Assembly: GCA_013076295.1 (NCBI GenBank)
Contig: RQOL01000906.1
Location: 4,588,001-4,652,000, forward strand
Direction: 5' to 3'
Source: Sanderia malayensis
Lineage: Eukaryota; Cnidaria; Scyphozoa; Semaeostomeae; Pelagiidae
Length of the DNA: 64,000 nucleotides
Both the position numbers and the translations under genes were made by a program. Every line of letters begins with the position of its first letter. The first letter of the stretch is position 1. Under the pieces are notes generated by a model. It saw nothing but the letters and a program-made list of their open reading frames with translations. It ran no database searches and was not told where the DNA came from. Below, in pieces: positions 35,101-46,839 of the stretch.

Positions 35101-35850
35101 GCACTGGAAAGTGCACAAGCGATTTCAAACTAATCAGGTATGCAACGCAATGCAGTCGTCCATTTTGATTTTTTGCGGCAATTTTTTATTAATAATTGGT
35201 GACATAAATGGATGAGATCTACTTCAGGGAGCTAAAACGATGCGCTAAAAGCAGGGGAGACTATGGGAAGGAGTCCATTATGCGAGAGTTAGGGTTAGGG
35301 TTAGGGTTAGGCTGCGGGAACTTATTATATGAAAGGCCATAGGAGGGGAACCTATTACATGAGAGACTAAAGGGTGGGAACTTATTATATTAGAGGCTAT
35401 GGGACAGGAATCTATTATATGAGAGGCTTTAGGACGAGAGCCTATTATGTGAGAGGCTATAGGACATGAATCTTTTTCTGTTTTTAAATGAATCTGTTTT
35501 TGAAAATTTCTCATAAAAGTTGGTTCTTATGTACGGGCTTTTACTCCATGATGGGCCATAAAGATGAAGTGAGAATGTGATACTGTCTTGTGAGAGAATA
35601 TAAAGTCTTCAATGAAAAAATAGTAATTTACACAGATCTAATCAAAATCGGTGCCTCTGCTTTTTAGCGTGTGCTGCTTTTCAATGCATTTGCTGCTTCG
35701 TCGTTTTGCAATGCAGGTTACCCTGTCCTTGATGTCTACCACATGACGGCATCGTCTTCCCATCAACCCGCCGACGGTATTCACTATAACAATTGGATAG
35801 TTAAGCCCATTGAGAACGTTCTCATCAATTATTTCAAGGACAATGAATGA
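32135..35850 (+). CDS. Secreted NXPE-like protein with PC-esterase (SGNH) domain
   Basis: Six exons: 32135-32642, 32926-33078, 33513-33632, 34017-34173, 34807-35137, 35668-35850; 483 aa. The chosen Met gives the signal peptide MLNFVVALHVATLVNCQ; an in-frame ATG at 32009 would add 42 residues. The N-terminal half (WRILITGP, YDMNNGLYEIPF, EPGIY) resembles the Ig/filamin-like module of NXPE proteins. The C-terminal half is a PC-esterase domain: block I RGILWFYGDCFAFHF, then FIWRSTTAVW, RVLLFNAFA, GYPVLDVYHMTAS and the catalytic-type DGIHY (35792-35806). The family acts on acyl or choline groups of glycans or lipids in the secretory path. Block I normally has GDS; here the Ser is Cys. Exon 6 starts after TTTTTAG at 35667; the later AG would break frame. 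Substrate unknown. Confidence 0.82.
33163..33351. mobile_element. TACAGTCAACTCTG MITE, copy 1 (esterase intron 2)
   Basis: 189 bp from TACAGTCAACTCTGTCTAAT to AGATTTGACTGTA, with TTCGAAC motifs inside. TA at both ends is compatible with a Tc1/mariner or pogo-type target site. A second copy in reverse orientation is at 53154-53341. Confidence 0.85.
35289..35311. repeat. Short interstitial telomere-type repeat (TTAGGG)4
   Basis: Three complete TTAGGG units and a partial fourth, in intron 5 of the esterase gene, directly followed by a 32-33 bp tandem repeat. TTAGGG is the usual animal telomere unit. Confidence 0.95.
35312..35475. repeat. Minisatellite, about 32-bp unit
   Basis: About five diverged units of the type GGGAACTTATTATATGAGAG followed by GCTATAGGA, in intron 5 of the esterase gene. 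Confidence 0.8.
35517..35552. mobile_element. Right-end fragment of a CAGTAAACACCC-type MITE
   Basis: TGGTTCTTATGTACGGGCTT followed by TTACTCC matches the right inverted end of the family at 23810, 29834 and 30300. The left part is missing. Confidence 0.55.
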
Positions 35851-35875
35851 ACGAGCCGTAAGTGTTGTTGTCATC

Positions 35876-35989
35876 TTTGTTGCTCGTGTTGCTGTTGTTG
35901 TTGTTGTTATTGTTATTGTTATTGTTATTGTTGTTGTTGTTGTTATTGTTGTTGTTGTTGTTATTGTTGTTGTTGTTGTTGTTGTTGTA
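35876..35989. repeat. (TTG/TTA)n trinucleotide microsatellite
   Basis: TTGTTGTTATTG-type repeat of about 110 bp beginning shortly after the stop codon of the esterase gene, probably inside its 3' UTR. Confidence 0.9.
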
Positions 35990-36151
35990 TCATCAGGCAT
36001 GATTGTGTGCGTTTATGTGCAGCAGTTGTTGCCTGCTGCAACCTTTTACGCCCCGTGTTTGTTGTACTATTTGCATTGTCGTTTCTGCATTAACTTCCTT
36101 TTGCAACAGCGTCCTTTTGTATTTATTATTCTATATGTTTTCATATTCTAA

Positions 36152-36347
36152 GATACGGTGAAAACTGCATTAACGGGCATCTCTATACAGAGGACACCCC
36201 TGAACAACGGACACATTTTTTTGTCAAAATTCTTGCCAAAATTGGTCATCTCTTTGCAAATGCAACCTCTTTGCAAAGGACACCGCTCTACAACGGACAA
36301 AAATGTTGGTCGCAATTGTGTCCGTTATATGGATGTTCCACTGTATA
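36152..36347. mobile_element. MITE with TACxGTG ... GTTCCACTGTA ends
   Basis: About 196 bp; left end TACGGTGAAAACTGCATTAA, right end ATATGGATGTTCCACTGTA, imperfect inverted repeats, with CTCTACAACGGACA-type inner repeats on both sides. TA at each end. Resembles pogo-like non-autonomous elements. Confidence 0.7.
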
Positions 36348-37702
36348 AAAAAATACATGTGTAGATAGATAGATGATTGGACCTTGAGACGCAAAAGGTT
36401 TGACCCCCTGGTTTCAGTTGTCATCTGTCAGAATCACAATACTTGGCCCGCATTCTTCAGGAGGTGACAACCATGATTTAAGTCATTACCCTTTTGAGGA
36501 ACTTGCGGCTGCACCCGTATGCTAAAGTAAACGCAAGCAGTTGAGTCCCCTCGGGAAACAGGGTCTTGGTCTGGTCAAAATGTAGATTGGTTGTCGTAGA
36601 CCATTTAGGGTAGATCGAGATGTAACGCAATTTTCTGCAGATGGCTGGTTCGGCAACGCACTTGTTTAGGATTATGTAGTACTTCAAGCATCAAGCATCG
36701 CCAAGGTATTTGCATTCGTATAAATTTTTTAATTATTCGATAAATTTTTAATAGATTTCGGAGATATGAAAAAGGACAGATAGCTAATGATGATTAAGAC
36801 GGAAGATTTGTGTTTTTATTCTAGACTGGTGCGCAACTGTCATTACCGAATGTCTTCAGCACAATGCTTGCAATGCAGTACCTGTTTTGGTAAGTCGCTT
36901 GTTTGAACTAATTATCGCTATTTACTCATAACCACCGAACCCAGTTACGTAATTGTTATATTTAATAGTGTTGCGCTCGCAAAATTATTTGCAAACGTCG
37001 CTATGTTATTATTGCTATTTTCGCAATTTTAGATCCAGATTGGCTTTAGAGAAGGAAAGTGAAAGTCTGACGGAATATCAAGTTGTCTGTTTCTCTCGCA
37101 AATTGAGATGTGCGACCGAACGTTAGGTAGATTAACATATGTCTACATACACTATACCGGCATCTAATCTAGTATGTATCGAGTATGCTGTATGTAGTTA
37201 CCAATGCATCTTATCTAATGTTTGTGGGTGAATTTTATCAAAAATGACAATGATGTTCACCATACGTCATTAATGGCGTCTTTGGTGATATATGATAAAA
37301 CAGTTTGATACTCGTTATCATTTAAATGAAATGGAAGATTAAGTTAATATATTGTGACCCGTTGCTGTCAATTAAATAGCAGACTATTTTTAGATAAACG
37401 AAGAAAAATAAAAACACATGATCAGAATTGAACAATTTCGAGTGAGAGTAAAAGGAGAAAATATTTCGAAAATTGTCCACTGGCTGCATTAATCAAGAGG
37501 TTTGTTTTTAGGAAGTTACTTCTCTTGCCCACCTGATAAATTGGGTGAACCTCAAAGAGACTAGGTAACCTAAAGGGAACTTGATAAAAACATGGTTTCC
37601 ATGGAAGCGATACCAAAATTCCATGAGAAGTCCAAAGGACTGGATGATACGATCAATTCAAGAAATTGTTGGTGCTTATAGTGGATATAACGAACTTTAG
37701 CT

Positions 37703-37737
37703 GCTTTAACGAATTGAAGGTTTCAATTCGTTAAAGC
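37703..37737. repeat. Perfect hairpin, 16-bp stem, 3-nt loop
   Basis: GCTTTAACGAATTGAA, loop GGT, then its exact reverse complement. Located 13 bp before a larger perfect hairpin. Confidence 0.9.
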
Positions 37738-37750
37738 AATGTAATGTAAC

Positions 37751-37810
37751 ACATACAAATCGCAATGTAATGTAGCTCCCTTGAGCTACATTACATTGCG
37801 ATTTGTATGT
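37751..37810. repeat. Perfect hairpin, 28-bp stem, 4-nt loop
   Basis: Left arm starts ACATACAAATCGCAATGTAA (37751-37778), loop CCTT, right arm 37783-37810 is the exact reverse complement. In the spacer upstream of receptor F. Could be a recent foldback, a palindromic transposon relic or a hairpin RNA; nothing else in the sequence decides. Confidence 0.9.
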
Positions 37811-38244
37811 CTCACACTTAATGAATAATTCGAAAATATAAGCTAATGCTTCCCGATGCTAATGAAACATTCAGTTTCTTTATCTGATGGAATCTTATCC
37901 AGTCACAAAGCAAAGCTTAGGCATTTTAGGAAAACATTGAAAAACATTGAAATAGATGCTCAGGCGAATTTAATTATTCATGAATTTATTGAATTTTCAT
38001 TTTAAGGTTTGTTGTTGTATTCAAGAACAAGATTCTCAATCGACAATACTTCATAAATTTTTAAAGTGCAAAAATAAGATACCACTTTTATCACGTTGCA
38101 GACAGTGAAATTGCCAGTTGCAGGCCAAATAAGGTCAACACAGCTTCGCGCTAGCATTTGCGTTTAACCCTTTCAGATTTCAAGACCATTTTAGATTTGC
38201 TGCTGTTTGGTTGGTGAATTGAATAACTTTCATAAACTATTACA

Positions 38245-41200
38245 ATGCCGAGTAAGTTTTGAATTTTCTTTCAATTGCTTGTATTTTAATGGTATCTGAA
38301 GATTGTGTTATCATTTGTACAAGTTTGATAGATCAATTTTCTATTGGCATTTCACGTTCAAAGTATAGTGCAGCACTGAAACAAACAAGTGAATAAATTT
38401 CTGTACTATATGGTCGTGAAAACACAAATTGAATTCACCGAATTTTCACCATCATATAACACATAAAGTTATTCATTGGCTTCTTTTATCAAATTTATCA
38501 AGTTTTGCAATCTCCAGCCAACAATTTATGACAGCAAAATACTGCGTAATAAGTACTTGCTGGCGGCACGTGTATTGATATAATATTTGTTTGGATTACA
38601 GGTTCCTGCTACACAGTTGTTTTACTATCCCTGATTTGCATCACGAAACATGCTCCAGTGGATGCAGCGGTACAAAATGTCCAGTAAGAAAACAGCTCCT
38701 ATACCTTTAACTCTTATGATGACTTCTTTCTTCTGCTGGCTGACCAATGGTTCAATTCCACCATGATCCAGGTTCATTGGATCTTGATGCAGCTGTTGAC
38801 AACCAGATTTAGTCTCGCAGTATCAACGCGATTCAAATCAATTTGTAAGATTTGAACAAGACTCATCAAACCTGATGCTTACAGGTGGTTTGAGTTTGTT
38901 TGAATATGTTCCTTTTAGTCTTGCCGAAGAGTATGATGCTGCCGTAAAGAAGTTCTTTATGAATCGGAGCTTGCTAACACGACCTAATGTCACTGGTAAG
39001 AGGTTTCATTTTATAGTCTTATTGTTTTACCATTAAAACAACAGCCTTGTTGTCTTTTTTGATGGAGAATGCAATGGATGTCTCTCAGTTAGGGTACATA
39101 CTTTAAAAGCGTCTTGTCTCCTAACTACCTTTTATCGTGACAAGACCTCTCTCTCATAATTCATCTCTTCGTTCAGCATGATACCAAATGCACGCTGATG
39201 CAACCATTTCTGCATGTCATTCATGCATTCATCAATGTCTTGTTATCGTTATTTATATTTGCATAGGACCTCCTCTTGTGGCGACTGTTAAGTTATACTT
39301 GCTTAAAATCGAAGAAATTCAAGAAGTTCAAGAGGTAATATCTTGTCTTTTGGACGTGATGTAGAGTATAATATTGACAAGCTAACCTCCTCTTCTCCTG
39401 CATAGTGTCATAGTGAGTCTCGCAATATTAGAGGCCAGATATTTTCGTTGCATTCAACCTAACAACGATAGGTTGTATGCTTATCTTTGCACATTAGATC
39501 TATCCATCTCAACTGTCGTCGCGATTGCATTGAGAACTACCTGCTGTAGCAATTACATATTTCACGCGGTACCTAGTATCCCTTTGTTTATCTGCCGTAA
39601 AGAAGTTCTTTATGAATCGGAGCTTGCTAACACGACCTAATGTCACTGGTAAGAGGTTTCATTTTATAGTCTTATTGTTTTACCATTAAAACAACAGCCT
39701 TGTTGTCTTTTTTGATGGAGAATGCAATGGATGTCTCTCAGTTAGGGTACATACTTTAAAAGCGTCTTGTCTCCTAACTACCTTTTATCGTGACAAGACC
39801 TCTCTCTCATAATTCATCTCTTCGTTCAGCATGATACCAAATGCACGCTGATGCAACCATTTCTGCATGTCATTCATGCATTCATCAATGTCTTGTTATC
39901 GTTATTTATATTTGCATAGGACCTCCTCTTGTGGCGACTGTTAAGTTATACTTGCTTAAAATCGAAGAAATTCAAGAAGTTCAAGAGGTAATATCTTGTC
40001 TTTTGGACGTGATGTAGAGTATAATATTGACAAGCTAACCTCCTCTTCTCCTGCATAGTGTCATAGTGAGTCTCGCAATATTAGAGGCCAGATATTTTCG
40101 TTGCATTCAACCTAACAACGATAGGTTGTATGCTTATCTTTGCACATTAGATCTATCCATCTCAACTGTCGTCGCGATTGCATTGAGAACTACCTGCTGT
40201 AGCAATTACATATTTCACGCGGTACCTAGTATCCCTTTGTTTATCCAGATTTACACTGTGGACTTTTACATGAAAATCTTGTGGAATGACTACAGATTGC
40301 GACACAATCTTACCAAGCAAATCAACCTTCAGGCAAACGACTGTGAAAAGATCTGGTCTCCTGATATTTTCTTTCCCAATGCATTAAAGGCTGATGCGCC
40401 AAAAGTATCAAAACCAAACCAATATGCCCGCATTAAAAACAACGGAGATGTGGAATATAGTAGAAGGTAATAATTTAGTTTCTTAATTATCAGTTTTATT
40501 CCTTGCATATACATCAATCCTTCCGTTTATCAATCCTTTCATCCATCCAGTATTTTATCCATCCATTCTTCCCCTTTTTCTGACTGTAGACTATTAGGGT
40601 GGGTGGACTAATAAACAACACGTCTTATCATGACAGTCACACTCTTCCGACTTACTATCTATATTCGCATACATGAAGTAGTTACTTAATAATCATAATC
40701 ATAATCATAATCACTACACTGACTATACAATACGTTTTTTTTATTCCTATTTTTATGGTTTTATTGTTTCTTCCTATACTCACTTACTTTTCTTTCTTTA
40801 TTAATATGTAATGAACGATAGTTTTCTATTCCACCCCTGCTCCCCTTCATTCCCTTTCTCCACTGCTTTCTTTCCATTGTTGTCTAATTTGCCAGTAAAC
40901 GTCTTATCGTCTCTTTCATCAACAGAATCAACGTACATGCCTACTGCCATCTTCATTTATTGCCATTTCCCCTCGACAACCAGAGGTGCATACTCCATCT
41001 TGAAAGCTGTAAGTACACAGTAACTCAATCAATATTACCACCAACCCCTTGCTCGAGGAGAACATTCCCCATTGTTGAAAGTTAGTTCACAAGAACTCGG
41101 GCCCTGGAATTTTACCTCAGCAATTGAAAGTAATGGGTCGATTAGGGATAACCAAAGGTATTTTGCAATTTACCTTAAAGTTTTTTTAATGCGATATTTT

Positions 41201-41257
41201 TCATTGTAAATTTAGGTAGCACTATGAAAATCCATGCAAATGGATAGTGTGTATTAT

Positions 41258-41312
<55 letters not shown>

Positions 41313-42952
41313 CATTCTGCTTTCTTCTGCAGATGCTTATCCGAACGATGAGTTGATTCTTGAATGGGAAGTGCAGAAAGTATTGATCGAGGATAAGAAC
41401 ATGCCCGGATACGAAATAACGAGCATACACACAGAAGCATCCCATGTTCTATACCTTGAAGGTACAATAGTCTTCATAAGTAGTTGTAAATACCTTATTT
41501 CCTCTAATTAGCGCCCACCCTCTTTTAACCGCCCCCCTCAAATAAGCGCCCACCCTAAAATAAAAAAGTGTGAACTAATTTTTACATTTTCACTGTTTGG
41601 TGCAAATCATTTTGCAAAATATTTGTGTAATTTGCAAAATATTTAATAAGCGCGCGGGCGCTCATCAGAGGAAATACGGTATACGAAAAACGGCTGTCAA
41701 CCCGTAAATTTTCATTTTGAGCGTTTTACCCAAGCCCAGTTCCCCCTAAAACAATGTTGCTTTTTCAACCATACCTAAGTGATCATCTTGCAAACGGAAC
41801 TTTGTCGATATTGTAAGAGACTATCCCTGGAGGAAACATTGCTTAGGGGAGAAGAAGAATGAAGGGTGCTGCATGGAAAATTTGCGAAAGTCGTACGTGT
41901 CCCAGGATTTTTGTCGTCTTCTTGAAGGTTTTCATTCTACAATGCGTATATGGGTGATATTTTCTTTTAGGAAACTACTCTCGTCTGTCTTTGATAACAA
42001 CATACAAAAGATTGCTTGGCTTCTACATGTGTCAAATCTACATACCATGTGGCCTAATTGTGATGTCTTCGTGGCTTTCACTTTGGTTAAGTATTGACGA
42101 ACCTGGTAAGATCCATGTCTGGGCTATTGCTTATCGATATGCACAGTTGAATCAGGCATATAGTTAAAATATATATGTAGTTGAACCATGTATGCAGTTA
42201 AACTATATTATAGTTGGGCCATGTTTTCAGTTTAACTTTGTATATACAATTGAGTCATATACACAGTTGAATCATATATGTAGTTAAACCAAATATATTT
42301 ATAATTGAGCAATAACAGTTAAGCCGCATGTACAGTTGAGCAAAATATGTTAAGCTTCAGTATAACTTCTATTGAATTATAATTCTTGTCTCTATGTACT
42401 ACTGGAAAGGTTCTGAGAGGTTAATATAATTGTTTTCCAGGTGACCGTGTTGCTTTGAATATTACCACAAATCTTGCCATTGTATTCCTGCTGCAATTCG
42501 TCAGCGCATCTCTACCGAGAGTCAGCTATGCCAAAGGTATCGATTACTACATCATAGGTTGCTTTCTGCAGACGTTCCTTTGCTTAGTAGAAACAGTTGT
42601 AGCAACCAATTACGTGAGAAGACAAAAGAAGAGAATTAGGTGCAAACAGTCGAAGCTGGTCGAATCTAAAGACTCCAAGACAATCCACGAGCGTATTGCA
42701 GCGGTTACTACACAGCATCAACAAAATAATGTTCTAGATGACGAATTATCATTGGATCCAATGGCTGCCGATGACATGGCTACAGCGAAAGGCGACGAAA
42801 CGAAATGCAATCTTGAAACCGAGGCTCATGATGGCGGCAACCAATCTGATCGAATTAACGTCGTCGACAGGGTATCCAGAGTTGCTTTTCCGCTCTTCTT
42901 CATTCTGTTTAATCTTGGATACTGGTTGCTGTTTCTTTATGTTATCAAGTAA
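38245..42952 (+). CDS. Cys-loop ligand-gated ion channel F (divergent relative of the array)
   Basis: Nine exons: 38245-38251, 38602-38683, 38919-38995, 39267-39334, 40249-40466, 40926-41008, 41333-41461, 41971-42105, 42441-42952; 436 aa. The signal peptide (MPSSCYTVVLLSLICITKHA) is split by an extra intron; otherwise exon phases equal those of A-E. Features: KIWSPDIFFPNA in the binding domain; Cys-loop with 13 residues between Cys (CHLHLLPFPLDNQRC); TM1 GFYMCQIYIPCGLIVMSSWL; TM2 after PGDRVALNIT; TM3 from LPRVSYAKGIDYYIIG; TM4 near the end. Again Asp stands where the anion channels have Ala. A 653-bp tandem duplication provides a second copy of exon 4 (39920-39987); using both would break frame, so only one can be in a functional mRNA. 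The tiny first exon (7 nt) is the least certain part. Confidence 0.82.
38939..40244. repeat. Tandem duplication, 2 x 653 bp, inside receptor F
   Basis: Units 38939-39591 and 39592-40244 look identical over their whole length. Each covers the 3' part of exon 3, intron 3, exon 4 and intron 4 up to near the exon-5 acceptor. The second copy of exon 3 lacks a splice acceptor (TTTATCTGCCGTAAAG at its left border). Confidence 0.95.
41258..41310. repeat. (ATG)n microsatellite in intron 6 of receptor F
   Basis: About 17-18 perfect ATG units ending 22 nt before the exon-7 acceptor of receptor F. Confidence 0.95.
41491..41681. mobile_element. MITE with TACCGTATTTCCTC-type ends (intron 7 of receptor F)
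   Basis: 191 bp from TACCTTATTTCCTCTAATTA to CAGAGGAAATACGGTA, with AAGCGCCCACCCT subrepeats. Shorter relative of the element at 7209-7531. Confidence 0.75.
42144..42360. repeat. Degenerate tandem repeat in intron 8 of receptor F
   Basis: Around nine diverged units of the type CAGTTGAATCATATATGTAG (about 20-28 bp apart). Confidence 0.7.
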
Positions 42953-44170
42953 GGTGTTTTGACACGATAAAGTTCTTTAACATGTCTCGTATTTTCACGA
43001 TTGTTCTTTTACTTTCATCTCCGTTGCACGCAGAGACCAATCAGAATTTATCCATACACGTTTTTTATAAGAAGCCACTTATACTTTATAAGAAACTTAC
43101 TGGTAGAACTTGGACTAAATTACAATAGATTCCATTGTTCTATTGTTTCTCTTAGCAATAGAAAACAATAGAAAGTTTAAGAAACGTTTACACTAGGTTT
43201 TTCATAAAATAAAAAACGTGTATCAATATTTAAAAGCAGTTGTGACATGTGAAATCACTTTCCATAGGGAAGTGATTCTTTTGGCTTGTTATGTCACGTT
43301 TTCTCTGCACTGTATATGATTCGAATTGTACACCGACGAAATATTTTTTTTCGTAGATAAATGACTTTGTTAATACATTGAATAGAAATGCTAAAGTTTC
43401 TTAATTATTCTTAAGGCTAGTACCAAAGTTTCTTAGATATTTGGCGATCTTAGTTCTTATAAACCAGCTTCTAAAAACTACTTGTTGACTGGCTCCACTT
43501 GAGATAAAAAATGAGGCCGTGTGTGGCTGCGTAGGAGCTACGTCACGTGGTCATGTTTTGAGAATTCAGAGAGAGAGAAAGAAAGAGAAAAGAAAAAACG
43601 CCCATGGCCACGAGGATATGCGAAAGTTGTTGCCTTCAAACACCCAAATTTTTGGAAACAGGGTAAATAATTTTGTACTTCTTATATCCAAATACTATTG
43701 GCATGTCGACCAATATGTGCTCTGTTGGAGAAACACTTGTTTTTTATTACTTTTAATGCAATTATTTTGGCTCTTCTTTGATTTTTTTTAGCCAGCCTTA
43801 TTTGAAACGCAACATTTACGGCCTAAATGAACGTGCGAGCATGAACCAACACCATTTGCCATCAAAAATGAGAAGACGAAAGTTAACATAAAATGAATGC
43901 CGTAAAACTATCCACAGAAGAGAACAGATGCTATACGTTGAAGAGGCAAAAACGGACCGGACAGGAATGACGCACATTTCTTATCTCGGTGAGAAAAATA
44001 TTACTTTCAATATTGCAAGAAAAAATAGAATTGTATTCGCCTAGCCTACTTGTATGTACATTGCATGCAATAGAACATGCTATATTATTACAGTACACAA
44101 ATACTACTCAAATCAATGATTTATCGCATAGCTAATCAAAGAAAATAAGAACCTCAGTTCATAATCTAAT
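42953..44170. other. Spacer between receptor F and the LRR gene (convergent 3' ends)
   Basis: 1.2 kb between two converging genes. Contains inverted TTTTATAAGAA / TTCTTATAAA and AACAATAG / CTATTGTT pieces (about 43060-43230 and 43440-43480) that look like a decayed foldback element. No coding exon seen. Confidence 0.5.
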
Positions 44171-46839
44171 CTAGCTTGTATGACTTGAAAAACAACTGAA
44201 CAGTTTTTGATGCCATTTATAATTGTTATTATTTTCTTCATTTAGATTTAATTCCTTCGGGATTCCATCATTATCCTTGGAATCATCAATATCAAAGCAG
44301 AAGATTTCTTCCTCTTGGGGATGTTCCTTTTCATGGTTTGTAATTACAGTCCATTTATCAAATATAGAATCACAGCATACAATGCTGCATGCCACTGCTT
44401 CAAAGCGAGTATTCTTATATCCTTTAAAGTCACGAAATGCTTTTGTCACCATGTAATCTGTTGGAAAAATCATATCAGTTAAGCACATTTAGTTCAACGA
44501 ATCCAGCTATGAAATTCCTAATTGTTAGCTGGTTTATTTCTCAATGCTTCATATTAATTCTATTCTTACAGATGATTAAGAACAGATGTTAGAAACGTTA
44601 GAACAGATGCAGATTTCAGCTTGAAAACAGACCAATGGTACCATAAAAATCAGAGTGAACAAAAAAGGTACATAAATGATAAAACACTTACATTCTTTGC
44701 CTGTAAATGCATTGTGACAGTTGTAACAAAACTTCAGGTCAGGGAGTGAACAGATTATATCATCTATTATGTGTTTCGGGACATCTAGGGTTGACAGATT
44801 TGAATCTTTCCTGCTGTGCATTGCAAGATGAAATAAGCTTTTATAAGCAGCCTGGTGGTACAAACTATCAGGCGATACCAGAGGTTTCTTTTTGTGGTCT
44901 TCATTGTTCCTATCATTAGTAATTTCTACACGATCTCCATTTTCAAGGATGAGGTCTATGTAAATTTCACCTCCAGCGTCTGCATTTTCAACCAGACCGT
45001 TTGTCTCGTAATGATCAACCAGTGTGTGTCTTGTTATTTTTTCCAAGTTCTTCAGGTCTCTAATGCAAGCAGGCAAACCTCTCATTCTGTTACTGCCCAT
45101 GCGTAACTCAACCAACTTCGTACACAGGCATAAAATGGATGGCATATTTTTTATGTGGTTTGTTTCCACGTTTAATACTTTCAAATTGTTTAACAGTCCA
45201 ATGTGATTTGGTAATATCTCAAGTTGGGAACCAGGAATGCAAAGCACCTCAATGTTTGGCAGTGTCCACAGCTGAAAGGTAATTTTTATTTCAGATCTAA
45301 AAATATTGATTCGGGCAACCAATTTAATAATGAATAAGATAACCAGAAGCTTCATATTAGGAAAACGATGTTAATAGTTTCCTATAAACGACTATATATT
45401 CGGTCGCACAAACAAGCGACCATCTTCAGAGTCAATTAAATCCAAGCTTACAAAAAGCAAACCGAATTAAATCAAGCATTTTGACATCTGTGAGTGGTTA
45501 AACCTTGACAAGCTCACCACTAATAATTGTTTACTCTTTCTAATAAACCAATATAAAGTTTTACTGTATTCAAAATTTCACACACGCCATAAGAAACTTT
45601 GAATTATCTTAAAATTGATGATATTGATAGTCAATGATTTATGTTTAATTGATATTTGTGTTCAATGTCGATGAATAACGATTCATTGAACAAAATCAAA
45701 TTCAATATCAAATCACAAATATTTAAATTCAACTTACATCTTGAGGAATCTCGCCATCCAGTTTCACACCTGCCAGCCAGTAAACATGTACGAACCAATT
45801 ATTTGGCCAAAAATAATGATATCTTGTGAAATTAGGATCTTTGATAAAAGAGAAATTGATTACATAAAGAGTACTTCCTCAATCAAAGTTGGGTTGCAAC
45901 ATAGCAAAAAATGTCTAGTATCTTGCATGTCTGGTATCTAGCATGTCTTGAACTTGTTAAATCTTCAGTTTCATTTTTGAATTTTACCTTGCATTTTGTT
46001 TCTTATAAGTTCTTCAGGCAAAGTTAACTCGAGGTTCCTCTGTTGAAGATATTCTAAAAACTTTTTCATAATTCTGAGGTGGGCAATTTTGTCAAGCTCA
46101 AACACAACCTGAAAATCAATAATAATTTATTCATGACAGGTAGTAGCAATTATTGTGATTTGTATTAATAATGACCACATTTTTATCAGGAGAGGAAAGG
46201 ATTTGTAAAACTACTGACAATTACAAATCATTTTGCAAAAATTTCGCAATTTGTAAATTCAATTGCGAAACAATTAACATGTTGTGCAATTGTGGGGCAC
46301 TTTCACCTAAAATTTGTTTTTATTTTTTATGTGAGCTTTTTTATACATCAGAAGGAATTTCCACCCGTAACTAGCTTCCTCAAACAATTAAAGTGTATGT
46401 AACAAAGCATTACAAGGACAGAGAATAATTTGGAGGTCAAATCGGAAATTTTTAAGAATAGATAGGATAGGGGCTCGGCAAAATTTTAGGTGTATGAAAA
46501 GTGTCAAATGAAACATTCTTTTAAAAAAGTCTGTATGTATTTATTTACCTTATCAAATTCATTTTGTTCATCTTTCAGTTTATCACATACATATTCATAG
46601 ATGGTTAACTCGTACTGCATATCCCAATCAAAGCATTCTTCATACGGTCCATTTGTGCAATCAGAAAAAATTTTTCCGAAATCAACTTTTAATGTCGATT
46701 TTCCAACTTCTTCAGCCGCTCTGCCATACAGCTCCTTCATTTCTTCGTGTGAAATATAATGTTCTTCTGTTATTATTCTTTTTTGAGTGATGATGGAAAT
46801 ATTTTCTCTCTTGCATGCAAAGTTTTTACTTTCCTTGGC
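44171..46839 (-). CDS. Leucine-rich repeat protein, LRRC58/LRRC28-like (5' end uncertain)
   Basis: Exons that join in frame: 46549-46839, 45988-46108, 45738-45838, 44692-45271, 44171-44457; at least 459 aa. The N-terminal part is acidic/helical (YGRAAEEVGK, KIAHLRIMKKFLEYLQQ). The middle has four or five LRRs: KLDGEIPQDLWTLPNIEVL, IPGSQLEILPNHIGLLNNL, VETNHIKNMPSILCLCTKL, RMGSNRMRGLPACIRDLKNL. The C-terminal part has FCYNCHNAF, then AVACSIVCC, a paired-Cys arrangement similar in layout to the possible metal site at the end of LRRC58/LRRC28; that resemblance is from memory and moderate. A highly acidic, Asn-rich tail follows. The first exon shown starts at a splice acceptor (CTTTAG|GCC) with no clear start upstream; ATG at 46740 is the first in-frame Met. 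Likely intracellular scaffold; partner unknown. Confidence 0.7.

Larger units (their letters stand above)
35851..38244. other. Spacer between the esterase gene and receptor F
   Basis: 2.4 kb. Starts with a TTG/TTA trinucleotide repeat (35876-35989), then a MITE (36152-36347), and holds two adjacent perfect hairpins (37703-37810). No coding exon seen. Confidence 0.55.

Noticed and set aside
35638..36151. Thr/Ile- and Val-rich open frames on both strands
   Set aside because: Translations of the TTG/TTA microsatellite; the plus-strand part upstream is the last exon of the esterase.
39413..39640. Frame from 39413 with a short open reading in the first duplication unit
   Set aside because: It is intron 4 of receptor F read through; only the part from 40249 on is exon, as shown by the acceptor and receptor motifs.
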